Part shown: positions 1 to 8,814 of the stretch, piece by piece
Numbering within the stretch: position 1 is the stretch's first letter
How the letters are laid out: each line of letters opens with the position of its first letter
NCBI GenBank assembly: GCA_002898215.1
Contig: BEIF01000003.1
Span: 173,885 to 237,884, forward strand
From: a bacterium HR29
GTDB taxonomy: Bacteria > Chloroflexota > Dehalococcoidia > Tepidiformales > Tepidiformaceae
Length of the DNA: 64,000 nt
Reading direction: 5' to 3'
Notes under the pieces: model-generated
Told to the model about the DNA's origin: nothing
The model's database searches: none
Seen by the model: the letters and a program-made list of their open reading frames with translations, nothing else
Program-made: the position numbers and the translations under genes

Positions 1-25
1 GGGTGCGCTCGCGTCGCTCCCCCCC

Positions 26-1069
26 TTGCCCGAACGGCCGCTCGTCTCGGTCATCATCCCCGTACTCAACGAGGAAGCCACCATCGGTGCCTGCTTGGAG
101 GCCATCGAAGCGCAAACGTACGACCACGGCTTCATCGAGGTCATCGTGGCCGACGGGGGGAGCACCGACGGGACGCGGGCCCTCGTGGCCGAGCACGCGC
201 GCGCCTCGACCCTCCGCGCCCTCCGCCTAATCGACAACCCGGGGCGTACGACGGCGAGGGGTCTGAACGAAGCCCTGCGGGTGGCGGGCGGGGAGGTCAT
301 CCAGATCATCGGCGGGCACACGGTCGTGCCGCCGGAGTTCATCGCCGCGAACGTCCGCGCCCTCCGCGAGACGGGCGCCGCCGCGGTCGGGGGCGTGATC
401 GAGACGCGCGGGCGGGGGCGCGTGGGCGAAGCCATCGCCCTGGCGATGTCCCACCCCTTCGGGGTCGGCGATGCGCGCTTCCGCATCGGCGGCGACCCCG
501 GCCCGGTCGATACGGTACCCATGGCCGCCTACCGCCGGGCCTGCTTCGAGCGCCTCGGAGGCTTCCCCGAGGCCGACAAGGGTGAGGACGACGCCTTCAA
601 CTTCTTCGTTCGGCAGGCCGGCGGGATGGTCTACCTCGACCCCCGCATCCGCTGCGTCTACTACTGCCGCTCCACCTACCGCGCCCTCGCGGCCCAGTAC
701 TTCGGCTACGGGCGGGCGCGCGGCCGCGCCCTGGTGGAGCGGCCGCGGTCCGCCCGCGTGCGGCACGTCGTGCCCGCGGCAGCCGTAGGCGCGGGCGGTG
801 CGGCCCTGGCGGCGGCTCCGCTCTCGGCCGCGGCTCGCTGGGCCGCCGGAGGGCTGAGCGCCGCCTACGGGCTGCTCGCCGCCGGGGCGGCCCTCCACGC
901 TGCCGGGCGTCGCCGGGCCTGGAGCCTCGCGCCCCTGACGCTGCTCGCCTTCCCGGTGATGCACCTCTCCTACGGGCTGGGCACGCTCCTCGGGGCGGCC
1001 GAAGCGGCGTTCCGCCCCCTCACCCTCGGCCGGCGCCGGTCCGTCCCCTCGCCAGCCGCTCCTCGATAG
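26..1069 (+). CDS. Family 2 glycosyltransferase, ExoA-like, membrane-anchored
   Basis: Predicted to transfer a sugar from a nucleotide donor in surface polysaccharide synthesis. Residues 7-230 form a GT-A fold: an N-terminal VSVIIPVLNE strand, DGGSTDGT at 43-50, and a GEDDAF segment near 190. This pattern is close to succinoglycan-type ExoA enzymes. Residues about 245-335 are hydrophobic and Ala/Gly-rich, giving two or three membrane helices. The chosen start is a TTG. The frame stays open to the left edge of the window, so the true start may lie outside it. The last 50 bp overlap tail-to-tail with the epimerase on the other strand. Acceptor and sugar are not determinable. The neighbouring wecB and aminotransferase fit a polysaccharide locus. 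Confidence 0.8.
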   Translation: MPERPLVSVIIPVLNEEATIGACLEAIEAQTYDHGFIEVIVADGGSTDGTRALVAEHARASTLRALRLIDNPGRTTARGLNEALRVAGGEVIQIIGGHTVVPPEFIAANVRALRETGAAAVGGVIETRGRGRVGEAIALAMSHPFGVGDARFRIGGDPGPVDTVPMAAYRRACFERLGGFPEADKGEDDAFNFFVRQAGGMVYLDPRIRCVYYCRSTYRALAAQYFGYGRARGRALVERPRSARVRHVVPAAAVGAGGAALAAAPLSAAARWAAGGLSAAYGLLAAGAALHAAGRRRAWSLAPLTLLAFPVMHLSYGLGTLLGAAEAAFRPLTLGRRRSVPSPAAPR

Positions 1070-2108
1070 CCGCAGCCATCCGCTCCGCCGCCCTGCCGTC
1101 CCCGAAGACCGGCGGCCGCTCCTTTCCCCGAGGGGGGTGCGCGAGCGCCGCCCGGATACGCTCGGGGTCGGCCCCTGTGAGGACGTTCCACCCCAGGTCG
1201 ACCGTCTCCGGCCACTCCGTCGTCTCACGGAGGGTGATGCACGGCGTCCCCGCGAGGTAGGCCTCCTTCTGGAGCCCGCCCGAGTCGGTCACGACCACGG
1301 CCGCCGACCGCACCAGGCCTACCATGTCGAGGTATCCGAGCGGGTCCACTGCCCTGACGTTCTCCGGGAGCCCGATGGCGGCGGCTGCCAGCGCTGCCCG
1401 CGTCCGCGGGTGCACGGGGAAGAGGAGGGTCGTGCCGCCGCGCACGCCCTCGACGATGGCAGCGAGGCGCCGAGGGTCGTCGGTGTTGGCAGCACGGTGG
1501 ACCGTCAGCACACCGTACGGGCCCTCGCCGAGCCGGAAGCGCCGGCGGAGCGTCTCCTCGTCCGGGGCCCGCTCGGATGCTCGGAGGAAGGCGTCGACCA
1601 TGATGTCGCCCGTGAGCACGGCGCGGTCGGCGAGCCCTTCGCGGGCGAGGTTCGACATGGCGGTCTCGTCGGGGGCGAAGAGGAGGTCGCAGACGTGGTC
1701 GGCCACGATGCGGTTGATCTCCTCCGGCATGGTCCGGTCGAAGCTGCGGAGCCCAGCCTCGACGTGGACGGAGGGGACGCCGAGCTTCGCCGCCGCGAGG
1801 GCACCGGCGAGGGTCGAGTTCGTGTCACCGAACACGACCACGAGGTCGGGGCGCCGGGCCAGGAGCTCCCGCTCGATCCCCTCCAGGGCGCGGGCGGTCA
1901 TCTCGCCGTGCCGGCCCGACCCGACCCCCAAGTTCACGTCCGGTTCGGGGATCCCCAGCTCCGTGAAGAAGCGGGCCGACATGCCCTCGTCGTAGTGCTG
2001 GCCCGTGTGGAGGATCGTCTCGCGGTGTCCCCGGGCGCGGATGGCCGCCGAGAAGGGCGCCAGCTTGACGAACTGGGGGCGGGCTCCGACGACCGAGCAG
2101 ATGTGCAC
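1020..2108 (-). CDS. wecB: UDP-N-acetylglucosamine 2-epimerase (non-hydrolysing)
   Basis: Interconverts UDP-GlcNAc and UDP-ManNAc in the cytoplasm, feeding surface polysaccharide or teichoic-type polymers. The 362-residue length is usual for the family. The N-terminus VVGARPQFVK, the FGDTNST segment near 95, EAGLRSFD followed by PEEINR near 120-135, and TDSGGLQKEA near 270 are the family signatures (GT-B fold, allosteric and catalytic residues). The ATG start lies back-to-back with the DegT aminotransferase region, about 70 bp from that gene's likely GTG. The 3' end overlaps the upstream glycosyltransferase by 50 bp in convergent orientation. Identification is secure; the polymer it serves is not visible. 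Confidence 0.93.
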   Translation of the reverse strand: MHICSVVGARPQFVKLAPFSAAIRARGHRETILHTGQHYDEGMSARFFTELGIPEPDVNLGVGSGRHGEMTARALEGIERELLARRPDLVVVFGDTNSTLAGALAAAKLGVPSVHVEAGLRSFDRTMPEEINRIVADHVCDLLFAPDETAMSNLAREGLADRAVLTGDIMVDAFLRASERAPDEETLRRRFRLGEGPYGVLTVHRAANTDDPRRLAAIVEGVRGGTTLLFPVHPRTRAALAAAAIGLPENVRAVDPLGYLDMVGLVRSAAVVVTDSGGLQKEAYLAGTPCITLRETTEWPETVDLGWNVLTGADPERIRAALAHPPRGKERPPVFGDGRAAERMAAAIEERLARGRTGAGRG

Positions 2109-2167
2109 GTGACAAGGAAAGCATGTCGGGCGCGCAGGTGCGACGGGAGCCTGCGTCGTGCGGTTGG

Positions 2168-2173
2168 TACACT
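2168..2173 (+). promoter_or_regulatory. -10 element of leaderless promoter (TACACT)
   Basis: TACACT ends 6 nt before the GTG at 2180, with no Shine-Dalgarno between. Transcription would begin at or next to the start codon. The same spacing recurs at about a dozen genes here. Confidence 0.55.
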
Positions 2174-2179
2174 GCGCCC

Positions 2180-3346
2180 GTGGCCGAGCTGCGCATCCCC
2201 TTCTTCCGGCCGTCGATCACCGAGGAGGACGTCGCCGCCGTCGCCGCCTGTCTGCGCAGCGGCTGGCTCACCAGCGGGCCGAACGTCGCCGCCTTCGAAC
2301 GTGAGCTCGCCGATTACGTCGGCGCGCGCTTCGTCAACGTCGTGAACTCCTGCACGGCGGCCATGCACCTCGCCCTCCGCGCCTGGGACATCGGCCCTGG
2401 CGACGAGGTGATCACCACCCCGTACACCTTCGCTTCGACCGTCACGGTCATCCTCCACGCCGGGGCCGAGCCCGTCCTCGCCGATATCCGGTCGCACGAC
2501 GGGAACATCGACCCCGCCGAGGTCGAACGGCGGCTGAGCCCGCGGACGAAGGCGGTCCTGCCCGTCCATTTCGCCGGCGAGCCGTGCGACATGGACGCCA
2601 TCCTCGACATCGCCCGGTCTCGCGGGTTGAAGGTGCTGGAGGATGCCGCCCACGCGCTCGGCACGAAGTACCGCGGCCGGATGGTGGGCTCCATCGGCGA
2701 TGCGGCCGCCTTCAGCTTCTACGCCACGAAGAACATCACCACCGGTGAAGGGGGCGCCCTCGCCACCGACGACGAGGCGCTGAGCGAGCGCGTGCGCGTC
2801 CTCACCCTGCACGGGATGACGAAGGATGCATGGCACCGGTACGACGCCGGCGGGAGCTGGCGGTACGACATCCAGGAGCTGGGGTTCAAGGACAACCTGC
2901 CCGACCCGGCGGCCGCTCTCGGGCGGAGCCAGCTCCGGCGCGCCGAGGCGCTCCGGGCCCGGCGGGAGCGGGCGGCGAGGCGGTACCTCGAGCAGCTCCG
3001 CGACGACCCCTACCTCATCCTCCCCGGCTTCGACCCGCGCAACCGCCACGCCTGGCACCTGTTCGTCGTCCGCGTGCGGGATGGCGCGCCGCGCGGCCGC
3101 GACGACGTCATTCGGGAGCTGGCCGCGCGAGGGATCGGAACGTCCGTACACTTCATCCCGGTGCACTTCCACTCGGCCTTCCGGCGGCTGGGGCGGTGGC
3201 GCGAGGGGGATTTCCCCGTCGCCGAAGCCTTCTTCCGGGGAGCGATCAGCCTCCCCCTCTACCCCGACATGACCGATGCCGAGGTGGACACGGTCTGCGA
3301 GGCCCTGCGTGAGGCCGTGAGGGGGAAGCCTGCACTGGCCAGCTGA
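2180..3346 (+). CDS. DegT/DnrJ/EryC1/StrS family sugar aminotransferase
   Basis: PLP-dependent transaminase acting on a nucleotide-linked keto sugar, 388 residues. The family signatures run in order: the IPFFRPSI start, GWLTSGPNV, the NSCTAAMHLAL cofactor region, EDAAHALG with its Asp, and FYATKNITTGEGG where Lys184 should form the Schiff base. The C-terminus carries the usual HLFVVRV and SVHFIPVH segments. I place the start at GTG 2180 because the protein homology begins there and a leaderless -10 lies 6 nt upstream. An in-frame ATG at 2123 would add 19 unlikely residues. Divergent from wecB, so probably part of one amino-sugar locus. The exact sugar substrate is unknown. Confidence 0.9.
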   Translation: MAELRIPFFRPSITEEDVAAVAACLRSGWLTSGPNVAAFERELADYVGARFVNVVNSCTAAMHLALRAWDIGPGDEVITTPYTFASTVTVILHAGAEPVLADIRSHDGNIDPAEVERRLSPRTKAVLPVHFAGEPCDMDAILDIARSRGLKVLEDAAHALGTKYRGRMVGSIGDAAAFSFYATKNITTGEGGALATDDEALSERVRVLTLHGMTKDAWHRYDAGGSWRYDIQELGFKDNLPDPAAALGRSQLRRAEALRARRERAARRYLEQLRDDPYLILPGFDPRNRHAWHLFVVRVRDGAPRGRDDVIRELAARGIGTSVHFIPVHFHSAFRRLGRWREGDFPVAEAFFRGAISLPLYPDMTDAEVDTVCEALREAVRGKPALAS

Positions 3347-3360
3347 GGGGTGCCGCCCCG

Positions 3361-4572
3361 CTAGCCGATGACGCCCTCGGTGGCCAGCCGGTCGAGCTCC
3401 TCCCCCTCGATACCGAGCTCGGCCAGGATCTCGAAGGTGTGTTCGCCCGGGTTCGGCGCTCGACCTCGCGGGCCGATGTCGGCGCCGTACAGCTTGAACG
3501 GCGTGGTCAGCGTCTCGTATGCCCCGTACCGCTCGTCCTCGATGGTCGTGAACCAGCCCATCTCCCTCGCCTGCCGGTCCTCGATGACCTCCGGCAGGGT
3601 GGCCACCGGCGCCCAGATGAGCCCGTACTCGTCGAGCTTCCGCGACCAGTAGGCGTAGTCGTGCTCGGCGAAGATGCGGTCGATTTCGGCCACGAGCTCG
3701 CGGCTGTGTTCGCGCCGGGCGAGGAGGGTGGCGTAGCGGGGGTCGGTGATCCACTCCTCCTTGCCGATCATCCGGCAGAAGCGCGGCCAGTACTCGGGGT
3801 CGGGCTGTGGCATGACCAGCAGCACCCACTTCCCGTCGCTGCACTGGTAGGAGTTCCAGATGGGGTTCGCCGGCTGGGTGCGGTCGTGCCGCGGCGGCTG
3901 CATGCGCGAGACGAGGGCTGCCTGGATGTCGCTGGCGATGGTCCACATCCCCGTCGCCTGCAGGGTCACCTCCACGTGCTGTCCCTTCCCCGTCTTCTGC
4001 CGTTGGATGAGCGCCGCGAGTACGGCTGCGAGGATGTTGAGGCAGGTGGTGTGGTCGCCCTGCCCGCCGCGACAGAGGGGCGGGGGCGACGGTGGCTCGC
4101 CCAAAAGGCCCATGATGCCGGTACGGGCCCAGAAGGCTGCGTAGTCGAAGCCCGGGCGCCAGGCGTCGGGCCCTCGCGTCCCGTAGCCGCTGAACGAGCA
4201 GTAGATGATGTCGGGCTTCACCGCCCTCACCTTCTCCTCGGTGAGTCCGTACTTCTCCCGCCGCTCCTGGATGAGGTTCGTGATGAAGACGTCGGCCGTC
4301 TTCGCCAGGCGCAGGACCAGCTCCGGGCCCCCGGGCCGGTCGAGGGCGACGGTGATGGAGCGCTTGCCGCGGTTGTCGAGCTCGAAGGCGTAGTTCGTCT
4401 TGAAGTCGAAGTCGACGAGTGCCCGGAGCACGAATCCCCGGAAGACGTCGCCGCCGGGGGGCTCCACCTTGATCACGTCGGCGCCGAGGTCCGCCATCAG
4501 CGCCGCCGCGCTCGGCGCCGCGAGCCAGTTCGCCACCTCGACCACACGGATGCCTTCGAGCGGTGCCGTCAT
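3361..4572 (-). CDS. CaiB/BaiF family III acyl-CoA transferase
   Basis: Moves CoA between acyl-CoA donors and free carboxylic acids, forming a mixed anhydride on a conserved aspartate. The 403 residues fit the family. The N-terminus PLEGIRVVEVANW, the DLGADVIKVEPPGGD segment (29-43), the LNKR-like ELDNRGKRSI segment and the PGFDYAAFWARTG segment with candidate catalytic Asp143 are all present. The C-terminal PNPGEHTFEIL is also typical. The start has a GGAGG site at 8-12 nt. A -10 element lies about 35 bp upstream. It is convergent with the aminotransferase and has a hydrolase gene behind it on the same strand. The acyl substrate is not determinable; fatty or aromatic acid catabolism fits the surrounding genes. 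Confidence 0.9.
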   Translation of the reverse strand: MTAPLEGIRVVEVANWLAAPSAAALMADLGADVIKVEPPGGDVFRGFVLRALVDFDFKTNYAFELDNRGKRSITVALDRPGGPELVLRLAKTADVFITNLIQERREKYGLTEEKVRAVKPDIIYCSFSGYGTRGPDAWRPGFDYAAFWARTGIMGLLGEPPSPPPLCRGGQGDHTTCLNILAAVLAALIQRQKTGKGQHVEVTLQATGMWTIASDIQAALVSRMQPPRHDRTQPANPIWNSYQCSDGKWVLLVMPQPDPEYWPRFCRMIGKEEWITDPRYATLLARREHSRELVAEIDRIFAEHDYAYWSRKLDEYGLIWAPVATLPEVIEDRQAREMGWFTTIEDERYGAYETLTTPFKLYGADIGPRGRAPNPGEHTFEILAELGIEGEELDRLATEGVIG

Positions 4573-4606
4573 CTCCCTACCTCCACGAAGGGGAATTCGG
4601 CGACCG

Positions 4607-4612
4607 ATTCTA
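4607..4612 (-). promoter_or_regulatory. -10 element TAGAAT upstream of CoA-transferase
   Basis: On the minus strand TAGAAT lies about 35 bp before the CoA-transferase ATG, leaving a short leader with a GGAGG site. No clear -35 was seen. It sits just before the 3' end of the hydrolase gene, so the two minus-strand genes may be separate transcripts. Confidence 0.4.
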
Positions 4613-4620
4613 CCGCGTGC

Positions 4621-5445
4621 TCAGCCCACCCGGTCGAGGAAGGCGCGTACCTCGGCGGCGAACTCGTCCGGATGTCGCTGCCAGTACCCCGGCTCGGGAG
4701 CGATCCGCACCGTGCAATCCGGGACCGTCTCGGCCAACAGGCGGGCAGCCCGCACCGGGTGGAGGCCGTCGCCCTCGTGGGCCAGCACGAGGGTCGGCGC
4801 GCGGATGGTGCGGTACGCCTCGGGGTCGTGGATCGGGGCCTGGAGGAGCCCGCGGATGGCATGGACGATGGTGCGGGGGTTCTGGGCCCGGAGCCAGGCG
4901 GCCCGCTCCTCCGCCTCCTCGGGCGTGGCGGCGAATCCGGGCATGTTTTTCGCCAGCTCCGCCGTCTGCTCCAATCCGTAGGCCGCGATGGCCGCTGCCA
5001 GCAGCTCGAGGGCCTGGATGGCCCGGTGCTCGTCCTCGCCGCGGAGCGAGGGCGGGCCGAGCGGCGGGGGGACGGCCAGGACGAGCGCCCGCACCGACTC
5101 CGGCCGCTCGACCGCGGCCCAGAGGGCTGCGCCCGCGCCCATCGAGGCGCCGCCCAGCACCGCCGGTGCGTCGCCGAACGCCGCCGCCAGCCGCACCATG
5201 TCCTCCCCGAGCGTGTCCCAGCGGTAGGCGGACGGGTCCTCCGGCCCTTCCGACTCCCCGTGCCCGCGGGCGTCGAAGAGGAGGAGCCGCACCCGCTCCA
5301 GGATCGCGCCGAGCGCCCCGCCGGCATCGAACTGCTCGATCCGGCCGAGCAGCCCGTGGCCGAAGACCGCGAGCGGGCCCGCGCCCCCTACCCGGTACCG
5401 CAGCCGCAGCCCGTTGACCTGGGCGAACCCCTCCTCGAAGAGCAC
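4621..5445 (-). CDS. Alpha/beta-fold hydrolase
   Basis: A cytoplasmic serine hydrolase of 274 residues with no signal peptide. GGASMG near residue 101 is the nucleophile elbow. The FDARGHGES segment (58-66) and APTLVLAHEGDGLHP hold the usual acid region, and a C-terminal His region follows. The start is a GTG preceded by TACACT at 6 nt, so the transcript is probably leaderless. An upstream TTG-type extension of 25 residues is unsupported. It lies behind the CoA-transferase and is divergent from the luciferase-like gene. Possible roles are ester, lactone or thioester cleavage. The substrate cannot be read from sequence. Confidence 0.82.
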   Translation of the reverse strand: MLFEEGFAQVNGLRLRYRVGGAGPLAVFGHGLLGRIEQFDAGGALGAILERVRLLLFDARGHGESEGPEDPSAYRWDTLGEDMVRLAAAFGDAPAVLGGASMGAGAALWAAVERPESVRALVLAVPPPLGPPSLRGEDEHRAIQALELLAAAIAAYGLEQTAELAKNMPGFAATPEEAEERAAWLRAQNPRTIVHAIRGLLQAPIHDPEAYRTIRAPTLVLAHEGDGLHPVRAARLLAETVPDCTVRIAPEPGYWQRHPDEFAAEVRAFLDRVG

Positions 5446-5451
5446 GGGGTG

Positions 5452-5457
5452 AGTGTA
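5452..5457 (-). promoter_or_regulatory. -10 element of leaderless promoter (TACACT)
   Basis: Reads TACACT on the minus strand and ends 6 nt before the GTG of the hydrolase at 5445. No ribosome binding site intervenes. Confidence 0.55.
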
Positions 5458-5526
5458 GCGCCCGCTCGCATCCGGCGGCGCGGGCTCGCTTACGCACCGG
5501 CCCCGCGCCGGTCGCAACACGGGCGG

Positions 5527-5555
5527 TTGACGCGCCCTTCCCGGACGCGTATTGA
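5527..5555 (+). promoter_or_regulatory. Promoter TTGACG-N17-TATTGA
   Basis: A near-consensus primary sigma promoter: -35 TTGACG at 5527-5532, 17-bp spacer, -10 TATTGA at 5550-5555. It drives the luciferase-like gene, leaving a leader of about 40 nt that contains GGAGG and GGAG. Confidence 0.65.
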
Positions 5556-5600
5556 TTAGCCGAATCCTAAGGGGGCGTCGCTCGCCCGGAGGGTGCGGAG

Positions 5601-6845
5601 ATGAAGTTCCACTGGTTCCACCTCATGCCCTGGCCCTACCTGCCGGACGACTTCCAGCAGAAGCACCGCAGCGTCTGGGTCGACGTCGACTACAACCTCT
5701 TCGACCCCGAGAAGGGGCACCACGTCTACAACGAGTACCTCGACGAGCTGGAGTACGCCGAGAAGTGCGGCTTCGACGGGATCTGCTGCAACGAGCACCA
5801 CTCGAACGCCTACGGGCTCATGCCGAGCCCGAACCTCATCGCCGCGGCGCTCGCCCGCCGGACCGAGCGGGCCGCGCTCGTCGTGCTCGGCAACTCCATC
5901 GCGCTGTACAACCCGCCCATCCGCGTCGCCGAGGAGTTCGCCATGCTCGACATCATCTCCGGGGGGCGGCTCGTGGCCGGCTTCCCCGTCGGGACGAGCA
6001 TGGACACGAACTTCGCCTACGGCGTCACTCCCGCCACCCTCCGCGAGCGGTACTACGAGGCGCACGACCTCATCCTCCAGTGCTGGACCCGCAAGGACAC
6101 CTTCCACTTCAACGGGAAGTACACCCAGGTGCGGTACGTGAACCCGTGGCCGCGGCCGCTCCAGCAGCCGCACCCGCCCATCTGGATCCCGGGCGGCGGC
6201 TCGCTGGAGACGTGGGACTGGACCACCGAGAAGAACTACGTCTACTGCTACCTCTCCTACTTCGGCTACATCCGCGGGAAGACCGTCATGGACAGCTTCT
6301 GGCGCCGGGTGGAGGAGCTCGGCGGCGACGACAACCCGTTCCGGGCGGGGTTCCTGCAGCTCGTCTGCGTGGCGGATTCCGACGCCGAAGCCGAGCGGCT
6401 GTACGCCGAGCACGTCGACTACTTCTACAACCGCTGCCTGCACGTCTACACCGGCTTCGCCGACGCTCCCGGCTACCGCACGCTGAAGACGGTGCGGGCG
6501 GGCATCCGCGCCCAGGTCGGCGCCGCGGCTTCCGCCCTTCGCCAGAACCTGACCTGGAAGGACTTCGTCGAGCAGGGGTACGTCGTAGCCGGCAGCCCGG
6601 ACTCGGTCGCCCAGCAGCTCGAGGAGGTGATCAAGGGGCTCCGCGTCGGCCAGCTCATGTGCCTCATGCAGATCGGGAACATGCCGAAGGAGAAGGTCCT
6701 CTACAACACGAAGCTCTTCGCCGAGAAGGTGATGCCGAAGCTCCGCAACATCTGGAGCGGGTACGAGGACCACTGGTTCATCAAGCCGCTTCCGCCGGAG
6801 AAGCGTGCGAAGGTGGGAGACATCCGCGAGCCGGTCATCGCCTGA
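5601..6845 (+). CDS. LLM-class (luciferase-like) flavin-dependent oxidoreductase
   Basis: A TIM-barrel flavin monooxygenase or F420/FMN-dependent oxidoreductase, 414 residues. It shows the bacterial luciferase pattern: an EYAEKCGFDGICCNEHH segment (52-68), NSIALYNPPIRVAEE with the ISGGRL cofactor region near 110-130, and the C-terminal VVAGSPDSVAQQLEE. It is closest to the group annotated as alkane or long-chain monooxygenases. GGAG lies 3-6 nt before the ATG, and GGAGG further up. Promoter at 5527-5555. An alpha/beta hydrolase follows after 28 bp, most likely in the same operon. The pair could oxidise and then cleave one substrate, which is inference only. Confidence 0.88.
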   Translation: MKFHWFHLMPWPYLPDDFQQKHRSVWVDVDYNLFDPEKGHHVYNEYLDELEYAEKCGFDGICCNEHHSNAYGLMPSPNLIAAALARRTERAALVVLGNSIALYNPPIRVAEEFAMLDIISGGRLVAGFPVGTSMDTNFAYGVTPATLRERYYEAHDLILQCWTRKDTFHFNGKYTQVRYVNPWPRPLQQPHPPIWIPGGGSLETWDWTTEKNYVYCYLSYFGYIRGKTVMDSFWRRVEELGGDDNPFRAGFLQLVCVADSDAEAERLYAEHVDYFYNRCLHVYTGFADAPGYRTLKTVRAGIRAQVGAAASALRQNLTWKDFVEQGYVVAGSPDSVAQQLEEVIKGLRVGQLMCLMQIGNMPKEKVLYNTKLFAEKVMPKLRNIWSGYEDHWFIKPLPPEKRAKVGDIREPVIA

Positions 6846-6873
6846 CCGTCATCGAACCTGAGGAAGGAGCACC

Positions 6874-7671
6874 ATGGCTATCGAACCGGAAACGATCAGC
6901 GTCCGCGACGGGATGTTCAAGCCGCGCGTCTACCGCGCGGGGAAGGGCGAGCCCCTCCTCTGGCTCCACGGCGCCGGGGGGATGGCGCAGGGGTTCACGC
7001 CGGACCTGGAGGCGCTCGCCGAGCGGTACGAGGTGATCGCGCCCGTCCACCCCGGATGGGACGACACGCCGGGGCTCGAGCACCTCGATGACGTCCACGA
7101 CATGGTCGTGTACTACCAGGACTTCTGCGACGCGATCGGGCTCACGTCGTTCTACCTCGCCGGGCACTCGCTGGGCGGGATGTTCGCCGCCGAGCTCGCC
7201 GCCGCCCGCCCGGACATGGTGCGGAAGCTCGTCCTCGTCGCGCCCGTCGGCCTCTGGATGGACGAGACGCCGGTGACGGATATGTTCATCCTCCTCCCCC
7301 AGGAGCTGCCCCAGTACCTGGTGGCGGACCCGTCGAACCTCCCTCCCGCGCTCCAGGAGCTCTTCCGCCCGCCCGCGGACGCGGACGAGATGGCGGAGCG
7401 GATGTACCGGCAGATCGCCAACTTCGCCGCGACCGGGAAGTTCATCTGGCCGATCCCGGACAAGGGGCTGAAGAAGCGCATCCACCGCATCAAGGCGCCG
7501 ACGCTCATCCTCTGGGGCGACGGCGACCGCCTCGTCCCGCCGGCCTACGGCGAGCTCTTCCACCGGCTCATCCCGAACTCGCAGCTCGCCGTCATCCCCG
7601 GCGCGGGCCACCTCCTCCCGCTGGAGAAGACGGAGGAGTACGTGCGCGAGGTGACCGCCTTCCTCGGCTGA
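6874..7671 (+). CDS. Alpha/beta hydrolase, C-C bond/ester hydrolase type
   Basis: A 265-residue cytoplasmic hydrolase. LLWLHGAGG (28-36) forms the oxyanion region, GHSLGG puts the nucleophile at Ser99, LILWGDGDRLVPP supplies the acid, and GAGHLLPLE the catalytic His. This layout resembles meta-cleavage product hydrolases. A strong GGAAGGAG site lies just before the ATG, 28 bp after the luciferase-like stop. Cotranscription with that gene is likely. A perfect hairpin closes the operon at 7693-7713. Substrate unknown. Confidence 0.85.
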   Translation: MAIEPETISVRDGMFKPRVYRAGKGEPLLWLHGAGGMAQGFTPDLEALAERYEVIAPVHPGWDDTPGLEHLDDVHDMVVYYQDFCDAIGLTSFYLAGHSLGGMFAAELAAARPDMVRKLVLVAPVGLWMDETPVTDMFILLPQELPQYLVADPSNLPPALQELFRPPADADEMAERMYRQIANFAATGKFIWPIPDKGLKKRIHRIKAPTLILWGDGDRLVPPAYGELFHRLIPNSQLAVIPGAGHLLPLEKTEEYVREVTAFLG

Positions 7672-7692
7672 GCGGACCGGCCGTTGGGGGTG

Positions 7693-7713
7693 AGGGCGCC
7701 GGCTCGGCGCCCT
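7693..7713. terminator. Hairpin terminator between convergent genes
   Basis: A 9-bp perfect stem with a 3-nt loop, AGGGCGCCG...CGGCGCCCT. It follows the hydrolase stop by about 20 bp, with no U-tract. The rest of the gap to 7943 shows no gene. Confidence 0.55.
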
Positions 7714-7943
7714 AGACGGGCTGTGCGGGTCCGGCTCCAAGGCGCGTGCAATTGACCCCACTGGCCCGGCGCGAGGGAGCGGGCCCGTTCCAATCTGCCT
7801 TTTCACCCCGCGAGCCCGGAGAGGACCCGGCTCGACGGACCCCGGAGCAGGGAAGAGTTGGCATGGCCGGCGGTACCGGGCGGCTTAGGCCGAAGGCGCC
7901 GTGCCCGGCTTCGAACCCGCCTGGCCGCCTCGACCCGCGGCGT

Positions 7944-8540
7944 TCATCTGCGGCGCTCGCGGAGGGCGAGGCCGAGGACGCCGGCCGCGGCGGCAGCGAT
8001 CGCGGCCCAGAGCGCCGCGGCGGCCGCCCACCCGCCGCTCCCACCGCCGGCCGCCCCGGTCCCCGTCCGCGGCGGGGCTGGCGTCGGGGTCGGCGTCGAC
8101 GTCGCGAAACCCGCTGCCCCCTCGTCCGGAGCCGCGGCGGACGTGGGCGTCGGAGTCGGGCTTGGCGTCGGGGTCGCGGTGGGCGTCGGGGTCGCGGTGG
8201 GCGTCGGAGTCGGCGTAGGCGTGGACGTCGGCGTCGGGCTTGGGGTCGGGGTCGCGGTCGGTGCCGGCGGGGTAGCGGTCGGCGTCGGCGTGGGGCTCGG
8301 CGACGGGGTGACGAGCGGCTCGTAATAGCAGATCTCGATGACAACGTCCCCTTCACCGATGACCTCGCACCAGGACCGGCACACCGTCGGGTCGTCCCGG
8401 TTCAAGCCCAGGGGCGTGCAGTTGTCGACAACGACGGTCCCAGACTGGGCCTCGACGCTCCCGGTGCCGCCGGCTGCGGCGGCCGCCAGCACGCCGAGCA
8501 TCGCCAACCCGAGGGCCGCTACCACCACTCGAGCACTCAT
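7944..8540 (-). CDS. Exported Thr-Pro-rich protein with C-terminal anchor, sortase-like signal
   Basis: A 198-residue surface protein of unknown function. Residues 1-32 are a signal peptide. Residues 35-76 form a small domain with four cysteines (41, 54, 58, 71), which could make two disulfides. Residues 78-152 are a long Ser/Thr-Pro repeat stalk. PPRTG at 156-160 is followed by a Gly-rich stretch, a hydrophobic helix (171-193) and an RERRR tail. That is the layout of an LPxTG-type sorting signal, though Pro replaces Leu. The ATG has GGAGG about 12 nt upstream. Stand-alone gene. Sortase anchoring is inference; plain membrane anchoring is the alternative. Confidence 0.7.
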   Translation of the reverse strand: MSARVVVAALGLAMLGVLAAAAAGGTGSVEAQSGTVVVDNCTPLGLNRDDPTVCRSWCEVIGEGDVVIEICYYEPLVTPSPSPTPTPTATPPAPTATPTPSPTPTSTPTPTPTPTATPTPTATPTPSPTPTPTSAAAPDEGAAGFATSTPTPTPAPPRTGTGAAGGGSGGWAAAAALWAAIAAAAAGVLGLALRERRR

Positions 8541-8814
8541 CTCGGAACGAGCCTCCGCGCGATTCGAGCGATCGGCGCAAATGTAGGCCCAAGGCTCGCA
8601 TGGAGCAAGCGCGAGTTTGCAGCCTCTGCGCAGCGCAGGGGGAACCCGTGCTGCTCCCCGAGGGCGTCCGGCCGTGCGTGGATTCGAGGTGCGTCGGACT
8701 GGACGAATCCCGCGGCTCTCATGCACGGCACGACGGCCGCCCGCAAACACCGGTCTCCGGCTACCGCCGAGCCCTCCGGAGCGCGCCGGCCCCGCTACCG
8801 CCGGGCGCGGGCTC

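Noticed and set aside
1934..3946. Long open frame antisense to the aminotransferase and CoA-transferase
   Set aside because: Arg/Pro/Ala-rich shadow of a GC-rich coding strand with no motifs.
7901..7920. T-arm-like GGTTCGAAGCC on the minus strand
   Set aside because: Stem does not pair beyond two bases and no acceptor or anticodon arm surrounds it; not a tRNA.
8115..8310. Tandem repeats resembling a CRISPR array
   Set aside because: They are in-frame Thr-Pro codons inside a protein; no spacers of constant length.
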